64,000 nucleotides of DNA from an uncultured Flammeovirgaceae bacterium (GTDB lineage: Bacteria; Bacteroidota; Bacteroidia; Cytophagales; Cyclobacteriaceae), in assembly GCA_937883755.1 (NCBI GenBank), contig CAKZYA010000006.1:62001-126000 (forward strand), in the 5' to 3' direction. The notes under the pieces were generated by a model. That model worked only from the letters and a program-made list of their open reading frames with translations. It did no database searches and had not been told where the DNA came from. Positions 10,411-19,277 of this stretch are shown one piece after another. Every line of letters starts with the position of its first letter. The stretch's first letter is position 1. The translations under genes were made by a program, and so were the position numbers.

Positions 10411-10428
10411 AAGCATAAAAGTATGCTT
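10411..10428. promoter_or_regulatory. second dyad AAGCATA-AAAG-TATGCTT between sulfur box and YeeE start
   Basis: Perfect 7-bp arms read directly. Confidence 0.35.
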
Positions 10429-10445
10429 ATCCGAAGAGAGATCTT

Positions 10446-10459
10446 GTAACAATTGTTAC
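10446..10459. promoter_or_regulatory. putative Crp/Fnr-family operator GTAACAATTGTTAC (box 1)
   Basis: Perfect 14-nt palindrome upstream of the YeeE/YedE pair; same GTAAC-N4-GTTAC as boxes 2 and 3. Confidence 0.65.
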
Positions 10460-10588
10460 TTAGAAAAGAGGAGGAAGAATAGTAAAAAAATAAGTGATTA
10501 GACTACAAACGTTGGTGCTTGTAGCCTAACCATCTTTTACTAACGGTTCATCTATGTTACACCGTATCCGCCTGAGTTCTTAGCCGAC

Positions 10589-12001
10589 TTACTGTTTTAA
10601 TGCAGTCGGACATACGTAATCAGTACGGGGAATATCGGTTTCTTTAATGGCCTTGAATCCTCCGGCAATATCAGTCACCTGGTGATATCCGCGTGATTTG
10701 AGAATAGAAGCGGTAATCATTGAGCGGTAACCTCCGGCACAGTGCAGATAGTAGTGCTCTTGCTGATCTACTTCATCCATATTCTCACTGATAAAATCTA
10801 ACGGAAGATTAACCGCCTTCTCTAGGTGCTCGGCGTCGTATTCCGTTGGTTTCCGAACGTCTAACACGTTCAATTTTTCCGATTTTAACTTTTCAGCCAG
10901 TTGATCGGCACTGATCGACGTAACCTGATCCGTTTCTCGCCCGGCAGCTTTCCAGGCATCAATGCCTCCTTTTAGGTAGCCTAGCGTATTATCGTAGCCA
11001 ACCCGAGAAAGACGAGTAACTACTTCTTCTTCTCTTCCCGGATCAGCAACGAAGATGATAGGCTGCTGAAGGTCAGGAATTAGGGCGCCTACCCAAGGGG
11101 CAAAGCTACCATCAATACCGATAAAAATGGCATTAGGGATATGATCTTGGGCGAAAGCCTGAGGAGATCTTGTATCTAGCACTAATGCACCTTCGTGATT
11201 AGCCATTGCTTCAAACGTATCAACATCCAGTGGGATATTACCTTTCTCAAGTATTTTATCTAAGCCAATTGCACCCGATTTATTCATGGCCACGTTCTGA
11301 GCAAAGTACTGAGGCGGAGGCAGTAATCCTTCGGTCACTTCCTGAATGAACTCTTCTTTAGTCATATTCGCCCGAAGCGCGTAATTTGTTTTCTTTTGTC
11401 TACCTAGCGTATCATTAGTCTCTGAGCTCATATTTTTTCCGCAAGCTGAGCCAGCACCGTGAGCCGGATACACAATAACATCATCGGGCAGTGTCATAAT
11501 TTTACTGCGAAGACTATCGTAGAGATAACCCGCCAAATCGTTTTTGGTCAATGTGCCCTTTTGAGCTAAATCAGGTCGGCCAACATCACCGATGAACAAC
11601 GTATCACCACTGAAAATAGCCTGTTCTTTGCCATTCTCATCTATCAGAAGGTAGGTGGCACTTTCCATCGTATGTCCTGGGGTGTGTAGCACCTTAATTT
11701 GCACATTACCCAATTGAAATACTTCACCGTCTTCTGCCTCATGAATATCATATTCTGCTTTGGCACCCGGCCCGTAAATAATCGTAGCTCCCGTTTTAGC
11801 CGCTAAATCGACGTGCCCCGATACAAAATCAGCGTGGAAGTGAGTCTCAAAAATATACTTGATTTGAGCGTCCTCCTTTTTTGCTTTGTCAATGTAGGGT
11901 TGCGATTCGCGAAGTGGATCAATAATCGCTGCTTCTCCTTCACTTTCAATGTAGTAGGCTCCTTGAGCTAGGCAACCGGTATAAATCTGTTCTATTTTCA
12001 T
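10589..12001 (-). CDS. MBL-fold metallohydrolase with two rhodanese domains (persulfide dioxygenase / CstB-like)
   Basis: THFHADFVSGH, HTPGHTMES, FSGDTLFIGDVGRPDL, VYPAHGAGSACG; rhodanese 1 VLDTRSPQAFAQDHIPNA (no obvious active-site Cys), rhodanese 2 VLDVRKPTEY...HCAGGYRS. Confidence 0.92.
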   Translation of the reverse strand: MKIEQIYTGCLAQGAYYIESEGEAAIIDPLRESQPYIDKAKKEDAQIKYIFETHFHADFVSGHVDLAAKTGATIIYGPGAKAEYDIHEAEDGEVFQLGNVQIKVLHTPGHTMESATYLLIDENGKEQAIFSGDTLFIGDVGRPDLAQKGTLTKNDLAGYLYDSLRSKIMTLPDDVIVYPAHGAGSACGKNMSSETNDTLGRQKKTNYALRANMTKEEFIQEVTEGLLPPPQYFAQNVAMNKSGAIGLDKILEKGNIPLDVDTFEAMANHEGALVLDTRSPQAFAQDHIPNAIFIGIDGSFAPWVGALIPDLQQPIIFVADPGREEEVVTRLSRVGYDNTLGYLKGGIDAWKAAGRETDQVTSISADQLAEKLKSEKLNVLDVRKPTEYDAEHLEKAVNLPLDFISENMDEVDQQEHYYLHCAGGYRSMITASILKSRGYHQVTDIAGGFKAIKETDIPRTDYVCPTALKQ

Positions 12002-12048
12002 ATTAATTGGCTTTTTTATAATACTACGAATATAATACTGCGATGGGC

Positions 12049-12062
12049 GTAACCTTTGTTAC
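12049..12062. promoter_or_regulatory. putative Crp/Fnr-family operator GTAACCTTTGTTAC (box 2)
   Basis: GTAAC-N4-GTTAC; 47 nt separate it from the MBL-rhodanese start codon. Confidence 0.65.
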
Positions 12063-12070
12063 ACTACGCG

Positions 12071-13837
12071 TCAAATTTTATTTTTTATAGCTACCCCATG
12101 CTGAAGGGCAAGGTCTCGGTACTGATAATCTCCATCAGGTGAGGCATTGACGGCATCGTTCAGGGTTAAATAAATATTTTCTTCACCAATGATACCAAGT
12201 AGCCCAGTTCGATGTAATGTATCTCTTACTGGGCCGATTACATCACTTAACAATAATTGAATATTCTTTTCTTGAAATGTACCCAGCAGATCGGAGATGC
12301 CTTGGGCAGCGGAAGCATCAATCTGACTAACTGCCGATGCATCCAAAATCACCTGCTTAATTTTATCATTTTCTTCTAGTAGTGCCTCAATATAATCTTT
12401 AATATTTTGGATATTGATGAATGTTAGCGGAGCATCAATTCTAAGAATCGCCCGGTTATCCCAGACCTCCAGATCACGAAACCGCTTAATATTTCTAAAT
12501 TCACTCTGCCCTTTCAAGCGCCCAAGCTGAGCAATGTGCGGATACGCGGCTCGGTAGAGCAGAATGAGAATGGATAGCACCACTCCCGATACAATTCCGG
12601 GAACCATACCGAAAGTTATGGTAGCAAAAAAGGTAACCATGAGCAGCCCAAACTCAATTTTGTTCTCACGCCACAGCTTTTTTACGTATCTGAAGTCAAT
12701 CAATCCGGCTACGGCTACCATAATTACTGAGGCGAGAATAGCAGTAGGCAAATAATAGAATAGAGGCGTGAGGAACAACAGTGTTAGACCAATTAGTGTT
12801 GCGCTAAAAATTGATGCTAACGGAGTGTGGGCTCCCGATTGATGATTAACTGCCGAGCGGGAAAACCCTCCGGTTACCGGATACGACTGAAACAAAGAAC
12901 CAATCAGGTTAGCTGCTCCCAATCCAATGAGCTCCTGGTTAGCGATTACTTTATGATTTTTCTGCTTGGCTTCAATGGCCTTGGCTACGGAAAATGCCTC
13001 CATAAATGCCACCACCGAAATAGTTAACGCGAGCGGAATCAACTCGCTTATTTTACCCAATTCGAACTGTGGCCACTGAAAAGATGGCAATCCTTTGGGA
13101 ATACTTTCTACGATATTCACTCCAGCACTATGTAGCTGAAAAAAGTATACGATAGCGGTACCGGCAGCCACTGCGATAAGTGCACCCGGTATATTGTTAT
13201 GAATTTTCTTGGCACCTTTAATTACTACGATACCGCCAATGCCTATAAATAGCGTTATCAAATGCGTTTCGTCTATTTTTTGTACGGCACTCCAAAGTAT
13301 CTCGTACACCTTATTACTCTTTTCAATCTCAGTTCCGAGTAAGTATTTCAGTTGGTTAATCCCGATGATTAGTGCGGCGGCGGAAGTGAAGCCACTGATT
13401 ACTGGTTTAGACAATAAGTTAGTAATGAAGCCCATGCGGAAAACTCCAAGTAACAACTGAAACGCTCCCATAAAAAACGCTAACAAAATGGCAAAGCCAA
13501 TGTAAGCGTCAGTGCCTTCGGTAGCTAGCACCGAAACTCCGGCGGCTACCAGTAGTGAGTCCATAGCCACCGGTGCTACCGATAATTGCCGCGACGTACC
13601 GAAAATAGCGTAGATAATCTGAGGGACAATGGAAGCATAAAGCCCATACACCGGAGGTAACCCGGCGATTAAGGCGTAAGCCATACCCTGAGGAATCAGC
13701 ATAATACCTACAGTCAGGCCAGCAAACAAGTCACCGGGCAAGTAAGCACGCTGGTAGTTAGCTAACCATTGGGTTATGGGGAATGTCTTCTGAACAATAT
13801 TCATAGTGTAACCGAATACTTCAAAATACGAAATCAT
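12071..13837 (-). CDS. SulP family inorganic anion transporter with STAS domain (likely start 13804)
   Basis: GDLFAGLTVGIMLIPQGMAYALIAGLPPVYGLYASIVPQIIYAIFGTSRQLSVAPVA; GSLFQSYPVTGGFSRSAVN; C-terminal STAS VILDASAVSQIDASAAQGI. Confidence 0.95.
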   Translation of the reverse strand: MISYFEVFGYTMNIVQKTFPITQWLANYQRAYLPGDLFAGLTVGIMLIPQGMAYALIAGLPPVYGLYASIVPQIIYAIFGTSRQLSVAPVAMDSLLVAAGVSVLATEGTDAYIGFAILLAFFMGAFQLLLGVFRMGFITNLLSKPVISGFTSAAALIIGINQLKYLLGTEIEKSNKVYEILWSAVQKIDETHLITLFIGIGGIVVIKGAKKIHNNIPGALIAVAAGTAIVYFFQLHSAGVNIVESIPKGLPSFQWPQFELGKISELIPLALTISVVAFMEAFSVAKAIEAKQKNHKVIANQELIGLGAANLIGSLFQSYPVTGGFSRSAVNHQSGAHTPLASIFSATLIGLTLLFLTPLFYYLPTAILASVIMVAVAGLIDFRYVKKLWRENKIEFGLLMVTFFATITFGMVPGIVSGVVLSILILLYRAAYPHIAQLGRLKGQSEFRNIKRFRDLEVWDNRAILRIDAPLTFINIQNIKDYIEALLEENDKIKQVILDASAVSQIDASAAQGISDLLGTFQEKNIQLLLSDVIGPVRDTLHRTGLLGIIGEENIYLTLNDAVNASPDGDYQYRDLALQHGVAIKNKI

Positions 13838-13850
13838 AACACTATTCGGC

Positions 13851-13864
13851 GTAACTATTGTTAC
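13851..13864. promoter_or_regulatory. putative Crp/Fnr-family operator GTAACTATTGTTAC (box 3)
   Basis: GTAAC-N4-GTTAC between the Crp/Fnr and SulP genes; 46 nt from the internal SulP Met at 13804. Confidence 0.65.
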
Positions 13865-13870
13865 AGAGGC

Positions 13871-14512
13871 TTACAAAATATCAATACGGTTGCGGTATTG
13901 CTCAATCCTACCTTCCTTCTCTAGTTTCTTTAACAAGCGGGATATTACTACCCGCGAGGTATTTAGCTCATTGGCAATCTGCTGGTGGGTTTTGTGAATC
14001 TCGAAGGAGCCGGTTGCTTGCTGGGTGTCTAGTAGGTACTTGTACAACCGTTCGTCCATATGGTGAAAGACTACGCTATCAATGGCGTTGAGCAGCTCGT
14101 CAAACCGGGTTTGGTACGCCTGGAAAACATACTTCTTAAACGATTGGTACTTAGATATCCACGGATCGATGTAGGACATGGGGATCATCCACAGTAGGGA
14201 GTCCTCTTCGGCTACTACTTTAAACGTAGATATTTTGCCTTCCAGACAGCAAGTGATGGACATCGCACAGGTTTCACCGCCTTCAAGATAGTACAAGAAA
14301 ACTTCCTGCCCATTAGCGTCCTGGCGCATTACCTTCAGTAAACCGTTCAGCACTAATGGTATCTCATCACTCGAGTTACCGGGGCTTATCACTGTCTGCC
14401 CTTCCTTGGTTTTTCTAAGGCGACCGATTATCTGTATTTCTTCAATGAGCTTAGGCTCTAGGTTAGCCCTTCTCAGTACAGTATCTACTAATTCATTTGT
14501 AAGTGTAGCCAT
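13871..14512 (-). CDS. Crp/Fnr family transcriptional regulator, Cys-rich (C-AMSIT-CC)
   Basis: cNMP-fold GNSSDEIPLVLNGLLKVMRQDANGQEVFLYYLEGGETCAMSITCC; HTH THQQIANELNTSRVVISRLLKKLEKEGRIEQ. Confidence 0.92.
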   Translation of the reverse strand: MATLTNELVDTVLRRANLEPKLIEEIQIIGRLRKTKEGQTVISPGNSSDEIPLVLNGLLKVMRQDANGQEVFLYYLEGGETCAMSITCCLEGKISTFKVVAEEDSLLWMIPMSYIDPWISKYQSFKKYVFQAYQTRFDELLNAIDSVVFHHMDERLYKYLLDTQQATGSFEIHKTHQQIANELNTSRVVISRLLKKLEKEGRIEQYRNRIDIL

Positions 14513-14553
14513 CTTTTACGTTTTAACTCACTGAGAACGTATCAGTCTGGTTT

Positions 14554-15339
14554 CTAGTTACGTACTGAACCAATAAACGCCGTAATATCCTTTTCCAGAT
14601 CTTGGCTTTCGGCTAGGGTTTTGATAAAAGCACTGCCAATAATGGCTCCCTGAGCGTATTGGCAGGTCTGACTGAAAGTTTCGTGGTTAGAGATACCAAA
14701 GCCAATTAGCTGCGGATGATGCAACTGCATAGCCTGAATGCGATTAAAGTAGGTAATCTGCTCTTTAGTAATACTCCCCCGCGCTCCGGTGATACTGGCG
14801 GATGAGACCATGTAAATAAATCCGTGCGAATGCTCATCAATCAGTCGGATGCGCTCTTCGGATGTTTGGGGAGTGATTAAAAAGATGTTGTACAGCCCGT
14901 AGGATTCAAACATGGTTTTGTACTCCTCCAAATAGGCTTGCATAGGTAGGTCGGGAATAATTAGCGCATCGATGCCTATTTCTTGACACTGCTCACAAAA
15001 CTTTTCCACTCCGTACTGAATCACTGGATTTAAATAACCCATCAGGATAAGCGGAATATCTACCTTCTGCCGGATGTCTTGTAATTGTTGCAACAGCACC
15101 TTAATACTCATTCCATTGTCCAGCGCCTGCTGGCTACTATCCTGAATAGTGGGGCCATCAGCTAAAGGATCAGAATACGGCATCCCGATCTCGATCAGAT
15201 CGGCACCCGCTTGTTGCAGATACTCAGCAATGCTAACGGTATCGTCTAACTGAGGAAACCCAGCAGTATAGTAAACGGAAAGTATCTTTTCCTTCTTCTG
15301 CTGAAAAAGCTGATCTATTCGGTGAGTGGTTTGAAGCAT
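14554..15339 (-). CDS. trpA: tryptophan synthase alpha subunit
   Basis: LIEIGMPYSDPLADGPTIQDSSQQAL, PLILMGYLNPVIQYG, GFIYMVSSASITGAR, GFGISN. Confidence 0.97.
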   Translation of the reverse strand: MLQTTHRIDQLFQQKKEKILSVYYTAGFPQLDDTVSIAEYLQQAGADLIEIGMPYSDPLADGPTIQDSSQQALDNGMSIKVLLQQLQDIRQKVDIPLILMGYLNPVIQYGVEKFCEQCQEIGIDALIIPDLPMQAYLEEYKTMFESYGLYNIFLITPQTSEERIRLIDEHSHGFIYMVSSASITGARGSITKEQITYFNRIQAMQLHHPQLIGFGISNHETFSQTCQYAQGAIIGSAFIKTLAESQDLEKDITAFIGSVRN

Positions 15340-15437
15340 AGTTATCTAATTGAAAGTTGAAAATGCATAGTTAATAATGTGTAGTGTGTGGGGCAACCCG
15401 TGCAATAAAAATTGGCTTGTTTGTTGGATTTAGAGCT

Positions 15438-15944
15438 TTATGACGTTATTGTAGCATTTTCAATTTCCTCTTTAAGGTATCTGCCGAAAAACTCCGCATC
15501 TTGTCGTATTTGCCAAATGAAATAAAGTAAAAACATTACAAATCCTATCGGAAAAATCAGAGTTGAGCTATCGTCATATTTAATGTAGACATAGATTGCA
15601 ATAACCATCCAAATAGGGATTCCAATTAACATGAGGTTCTTTATCTGGGATTTCAAGCTAACCCATAGGTTAATTTTTAGGAGGTTGTTCTCTAATTCAT
15701 AATCACCTGAAATCAGGCTAAAATCTAAGAGAGAAGGCTTAAATTCGCTCTTATAGAAAAGCTTATTTTTCTTCTCTATCCAAAAAGTCTTATTCTTGAG
15801 TTCGCCATACAGGTGTTTGTCAGTCGAGTCAAAAATATTTCCCGAAGAATTTGGGGAGTCAACTTTGTTACGAAACCAATGAATAAATTGGCTTTCATTA
15901 GATTTTAGCTCGATCAGTAAGTATTTTGTGAAGCTCAAGTTCAT
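15438..15944 (-). CDS. hypothetical protein with two TM segments
   Basis: 168 aa ORF; hydrophobic pair near C-terminus. Confidence 0.5.
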   Translation of the reverse strand: MNLSFTKYLLIELKSNESQFIHWFRNKVDSPNSSGNIFDSTDKHLYGELKNKTFWIEKKNKLFYKSEFKPSLLDFSLISGDYELENNLLKINLWVSLKSQIKNLMLIGIPIWMVIAIYVYIKYDDSSTLIFPIGFVMFLLYFIWQIRQDAEFFGRYLKEEIENATITS

Positions 15945-16027
15945 AACTATATACCCTGTAGCAGTAGATAGTAGCTCATTGTCAGTTGGTAAATCTTTCT
16001 ACATTATTTTTTAAATGCCATAAGAGA

Positions 16028-16909
16028 TCATCGGAAACGCTCATTGATTGCTTGGGCAAAACGGTAGGGCGATTTAGTATCGGTGCGAAAATACAACGAA
16101 GGTTCGATCAATTCTACTTCCATAAGCGCAAATTCGCCGGCTGGTAAACGAACCAGGTCAATTCGGGCGTAGAGTGGACTAAAGGGAATGGCCTTGTAAA
16201 CCTGCTGAGCGGTTTCTAGTAAATTAGTAGATGGCTGAGTTGCCTGGATCAGCCCACCATGCTCTTCCTGTACCCGAAAATCATTCGCTTTGGGAATTTT
16301 TACAATCGCATGGCTATACGATCCACCGAAGAAGAAAAGCGAGTATTCTCCTTCTTCCAAAATAGCCGGAATAAAAGGCTGCACCATAAACGAGCGTTGC
16401 TGAAAGGTTTGAGCTACGGTTTCCCAAACGGCCTCATCGGTTTCCTGGGTAAGCCAAAAGGTATCATCGGCATTCGCACTGACGGTTGGTTTGATAATCA
16501 GTTCGGTAGTATTCCAGCCTTGCCACCACTGTTTAATCGTACTACGATCAAAAGTTGTACCCCATTGCGTAGGCACAATACGAATTCCTTGCCTTTCCAG
16601 ATCATACAAATAAATTTTATCAATATTCCACCGTACCAAATCAAGGCTGTTTTCCATTGGGACACCAGAGGCTACTATATCTTTCAGAACCTTCAAGAAT
16701 TCTTGAGGTGCCTGCTGGTAGTCCCAAGGAGTACGGATGATTACCGCATCGTAGCGGTTCGCCGCCCGGTCACTCCAGTCAGTATCTATACTGCGCCAGG
16801 AAATAGGGTGTACTCGCCAGCCTAATTCGGCTAGCGGTTCGTAGGTAAGTGCATCGTCGCTCACGAAGCCTTCCAGGCTATCCATTGTAAGAAAGACACA
16901 GTTTTTCAT
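16028..16909 (-). CDS. ATP-grasp domain protein (glutathione synthetase/RimK-like)
   Basis: YDAVIIRTPWDYQQ, LIIKPTVSANADDTF, MVQPFIPAILEEGEYSLFFFGG, DLVRLPAGEFALMEVELIEPSLYF. Confidence 0.85.
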   Translation of the reverse strand: MKNCVFLTMDSLEGFVSDDALTYEPLAELGWRVHPISWRSIDTDWSDRAANRYDAVIIRTPWDYQQAPQEFLKVLKDIVASGVPMENSLDLVRWNIDKIYLYDLERQGIRIVPTQWGTTFDRSTIKQWWQGWNTTELIIKPTVSANADDTFWLTQETDEAVWETVAQTFQQRSFMVQPFIPAILEEGEYSLFFFGGSYSHAIVKIPKANDFRVQEEHGGLIQATQPSTNLLETAQQVYKAIPFSPLYARIDLVRLPAGEFALMEVELIEPSLYFRTDTKSPYRFAQAINERFR

Positions 16910-16918
16910 TAACCGAGT

Positions 16919-17947
16919 TTACAGCTTTTCTTTTAGGCTTTGAATAGCAGAAGATAAACGTTTTTCAGCGATGGCTACGTATTCGGTATTTTTCTCAAAA
17001 CCAATAAACCTCCGCTGGTGATTCACGCAAGCTACGCCCGTACTTCCACTACCCGTAAACGGATCGAGAACTATACTTTTTTTGTGAGTGACAAGTTTTG
17101 CCAAATGCGCCATTAGCTTCACAGGCTTCTTAGTCGGATGATGGTTGAAGTCATCCGCATGCTGACGAACTTTGGGAACTAGAAAGAATTTATCGTAACC
17201 GTCATCAAACGGATCAGTCCGTAGTACATTGCCAGTAACCCGACCTTTAGGATGTGGGTTATGACCTACTTTTCCTTCGCCCCTTTCATACGGGATTCGT
17301 GTATCTTCCAGATTCAGCGCACCAGTGCCATGCTTGAGAACATTTTGGGCTACGGTTACGCCGCTTGGTAGTGGTTTTCGCACCATAATAATGGGTTCGT
17401 AGCAGGGTTTAATTCCCATGCCCCAACCTTGATAGTTTTTGCCTTCTTCGCTCGCAGGTTCGTAGCGATATTTTCTTTCTTCTTCTTTGCGGTCAGTTGC
17501 GTAGCGGTCCGCCGCGCGGTAACTCTCAGCCCCTCCTTTTTTATAACCCTGTACGTAATTGTAAGTACCAGTTTTAGTACTTTCCACGTCTAATTCTTTA
17601 TCAATATCCAGTCCCACATCACGGCTTTTGGGCATACCATTTAGGAAGACCCACATTAATATATCTTTGATATGGAAGCCGGAATTTTCTAAATGCAGCA
17701 TTAAGTGGTGCATCAAACGGATGGAAGAGAATACCAAAGCATACCCCCCGGGCTTCAGTACCCGAAAACAATCTTTCCAGATCTGTTCATTCGGTAGAGC
17801 TTTATCCCACTTGTGCGCCTGAAAACCAATACCGTAGGGAGGGTCGGTAATCACTGCATCAATTGATTCGTTTTCAATTTCTGGTAATCCGTAGCAACTT
17901 TGGTTATGGATTTGGTAGAGATCGTTGTGGTTGGAATCATTTATCAT
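16919..17947 (-). CDS. DNA methyltransferase, N4-cytosine/N6-adenine type (beta-class order)
   Basis: Motif IV DPPYGIGF near N-terminus, motif I DPFTGSGSTGVAC near C-terminus. Confidence 0.9.
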   Translation of the reverse strand: MINDSNHNDLYQIHNQSCYGLPEIENESIDAVITDPPYGIGFQAHKWDKALPNEQIWKDCFRVLKPGGYALVFSSIRLMHHLMLHLENSGFHIKDILMWVFLNGMPKSRDVGLDIDKELDVESTKTGTYNYVQGYKKGGAESYRAADRYATDRKEEERKYRYEPASEEGKNYQGWGMGIKPCYEPIIMVRKPLPSGVTVAQNVLKHGTGALNLEDTRIPYERGEGKVGHNPHPKGRVTGNVLRTDPFDDGYDKFFLVPKVRQHADDFNHHPTKKPVKLMAHLAKLVTHKKSIVLDPFTGSGSTGVACVNHQRRFIGFEKNTEYVAIAEKRLSSAIQSLKEKL

Positions 17948-18009
17948 GAACGGGCTATAGTTTTACACTATCGCCCGTAATTTACGCTATTTATTGCTAC
18001 CAGGCAGCG

Positions 18010-18504
18010 TTAGTTCAATTTCTTCCAGAAGACCACTTTATCTTCGCCCTCCTGATAAAAATCGCGAATAACGGCTTCTCGAGCATAACCGCACTTATCG
18101 TAAAACTCTCGAGTAAGCTCAAACTCCGGTAAGCCAGAAGTCTCTACAATCAGCACTCGGTGTCCTGCCTCCCGGAGTAGTTTTTCAATATAGCTCATTA
18201 TTTTGGCACCAATGCCGTTACCCTGATATTCTTTACGAACGGCAATTAAATACAGATTGTAAGTCCCTTCGGTCATTTTTTCGGGAGCGCAATAGGCTAT
18301 GGCCACTGGGATGCCTTCTTCATCTTTCGTCAGCCAAATATCTTCTGATGATGGGTTATTAAAGTAGTCAGCGATCATCTCATCCAATAGTTCCGAGGGA
18401 AATAGTTCGCTTGAGTCTATTACTGCCTTTAAATCTTGTACGTCGATTGGGCTAACTTTTCTAATGGTTGAGCTCATTTGGAGTAAGTATTTTTGTTCGT
18501 ACAA
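18010..18504 (-). CDS. GNAT family N-acetyltransferase
   Basis: LYLIAVRKEYQGNGIGAKIMSYIEKLLRE; LTREFYDKCGYAREAVIRDFY. Confidence 0.9.
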   Translation of the reverse strand: MYEQKYLLQMSSTIRKVSPIDVQDLKAVIDSSELFPSELLDEMIADYFNNPSSEDIWLTKDEEGIPVAIAYCAPEKMTEGTYNLYLIAVRKEYQGNGIGAKIMSYIEKLLREAGHRVLIVETSGLPEFELTREFYDKCGYAREAVIRDFYQEGEDKVVFWKKLN

Positions 18505-18524
18505 AGTTCTTACTTTCCACTCAA

Positions 18525-19244
18525 CTACTCTTGTAACGTTCTGCTATTGTACACCTCCGATGGGCTGATGCCTAACCGCTCTTTGAAAGTTTTACTAAAA
18601 TGGGCTTGGTCGTAAAATCCGCAGCTTAGTGATGCTGAAAAAAGGCTATCGTGATTTTCTAGCACTAATGCTATGGTCTTCTTCAATCGGCACCACGCCC
18701 GATATTTTTTGAGCGAAATGCCTACGTTTTCTTTAAACAAATGGGATAGCCTGCTTTCGGAAAGATGAGTTTTATCTTGTAAAACCTTGATCATTGAATT
18801 GTATTCTATATCTTGGTTCTCCAGAAAATCTAAGCATACATTAACTCGTTCGTCATAGGTTTTGGTAGCGTTAACCTGACGAGCAGCCTGCTCCAAGTAT
18901 TCTAGTAATGCTAATCTATCATTGGCTGAGTTTTCAATATATACTCCATTCTTAATGCTGATTTTATATTGAGCTAAAGCTGCTTTTATCCACGAATCCT
19001 GGTGTTCAACCATCAATAATCTTAACTGACATCCATCGGCCAAAACTTTGTGTGGAACATTAGTATCAATTACTGCGAAAGTGATATCAGCGTGATTTGA
19101 GTCAGACGTCAAAGTTGAAAAACTGCCTTCAGTGGCTACGATAATCTCAACAGCGGGGTGAGAATGTAATGCGGCATTGAAGTTGGTAATCTCAAAGCTA
19201 TAGATACCTTGATGGGTGTCAAACTCTCGGACAGTCATTATCAA
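18525..19244 (-). CDS. AraC family transcriptional regulator
   Basis: C-terminal HTH KTHLSESRLSHLFKENVGISLKKYRAWCRLKKT...GFYDQAHFSKTFKERLGISPSEV. Confidence 0.92.
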   Translation of the reverse strand: MIMTVREFDTHQGIYSFEITNFNAALHSHPAVEIIVATEGSFSTLTSDSNHADITFAVIDTNVPHKVLADGCQLRLLMVEHQDSWIKAALAQYKISIKNGVYIENSANDRLALLEYLEQAARQVNATKTYDERVNVCLDFLENQDIEYNSMIKVLQDKTHLSESRLSHLFKENVGISLKKYRAWCRLKKTIALVLENHDSLFSASLSCGFYDQAHFSKTFKERLGISPSEVYNSRTLQE

Positions 19245-19277
19245 TTATTCTCCTTCACCTGTCCATTGTTATACTAA

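Noticed and set aside
16259-16825. 188-aa plus-strand ORF
   Set aside because: Antisense of the ATP-grasp gene; composition and lack of motifs suggest a mirror ORF.
18525-19244. Second AraC gene as a trp regulator
   Set aside because: Placement between trpB and trpA is suggestive but nothing in the sequence ties it to tryptophan control.
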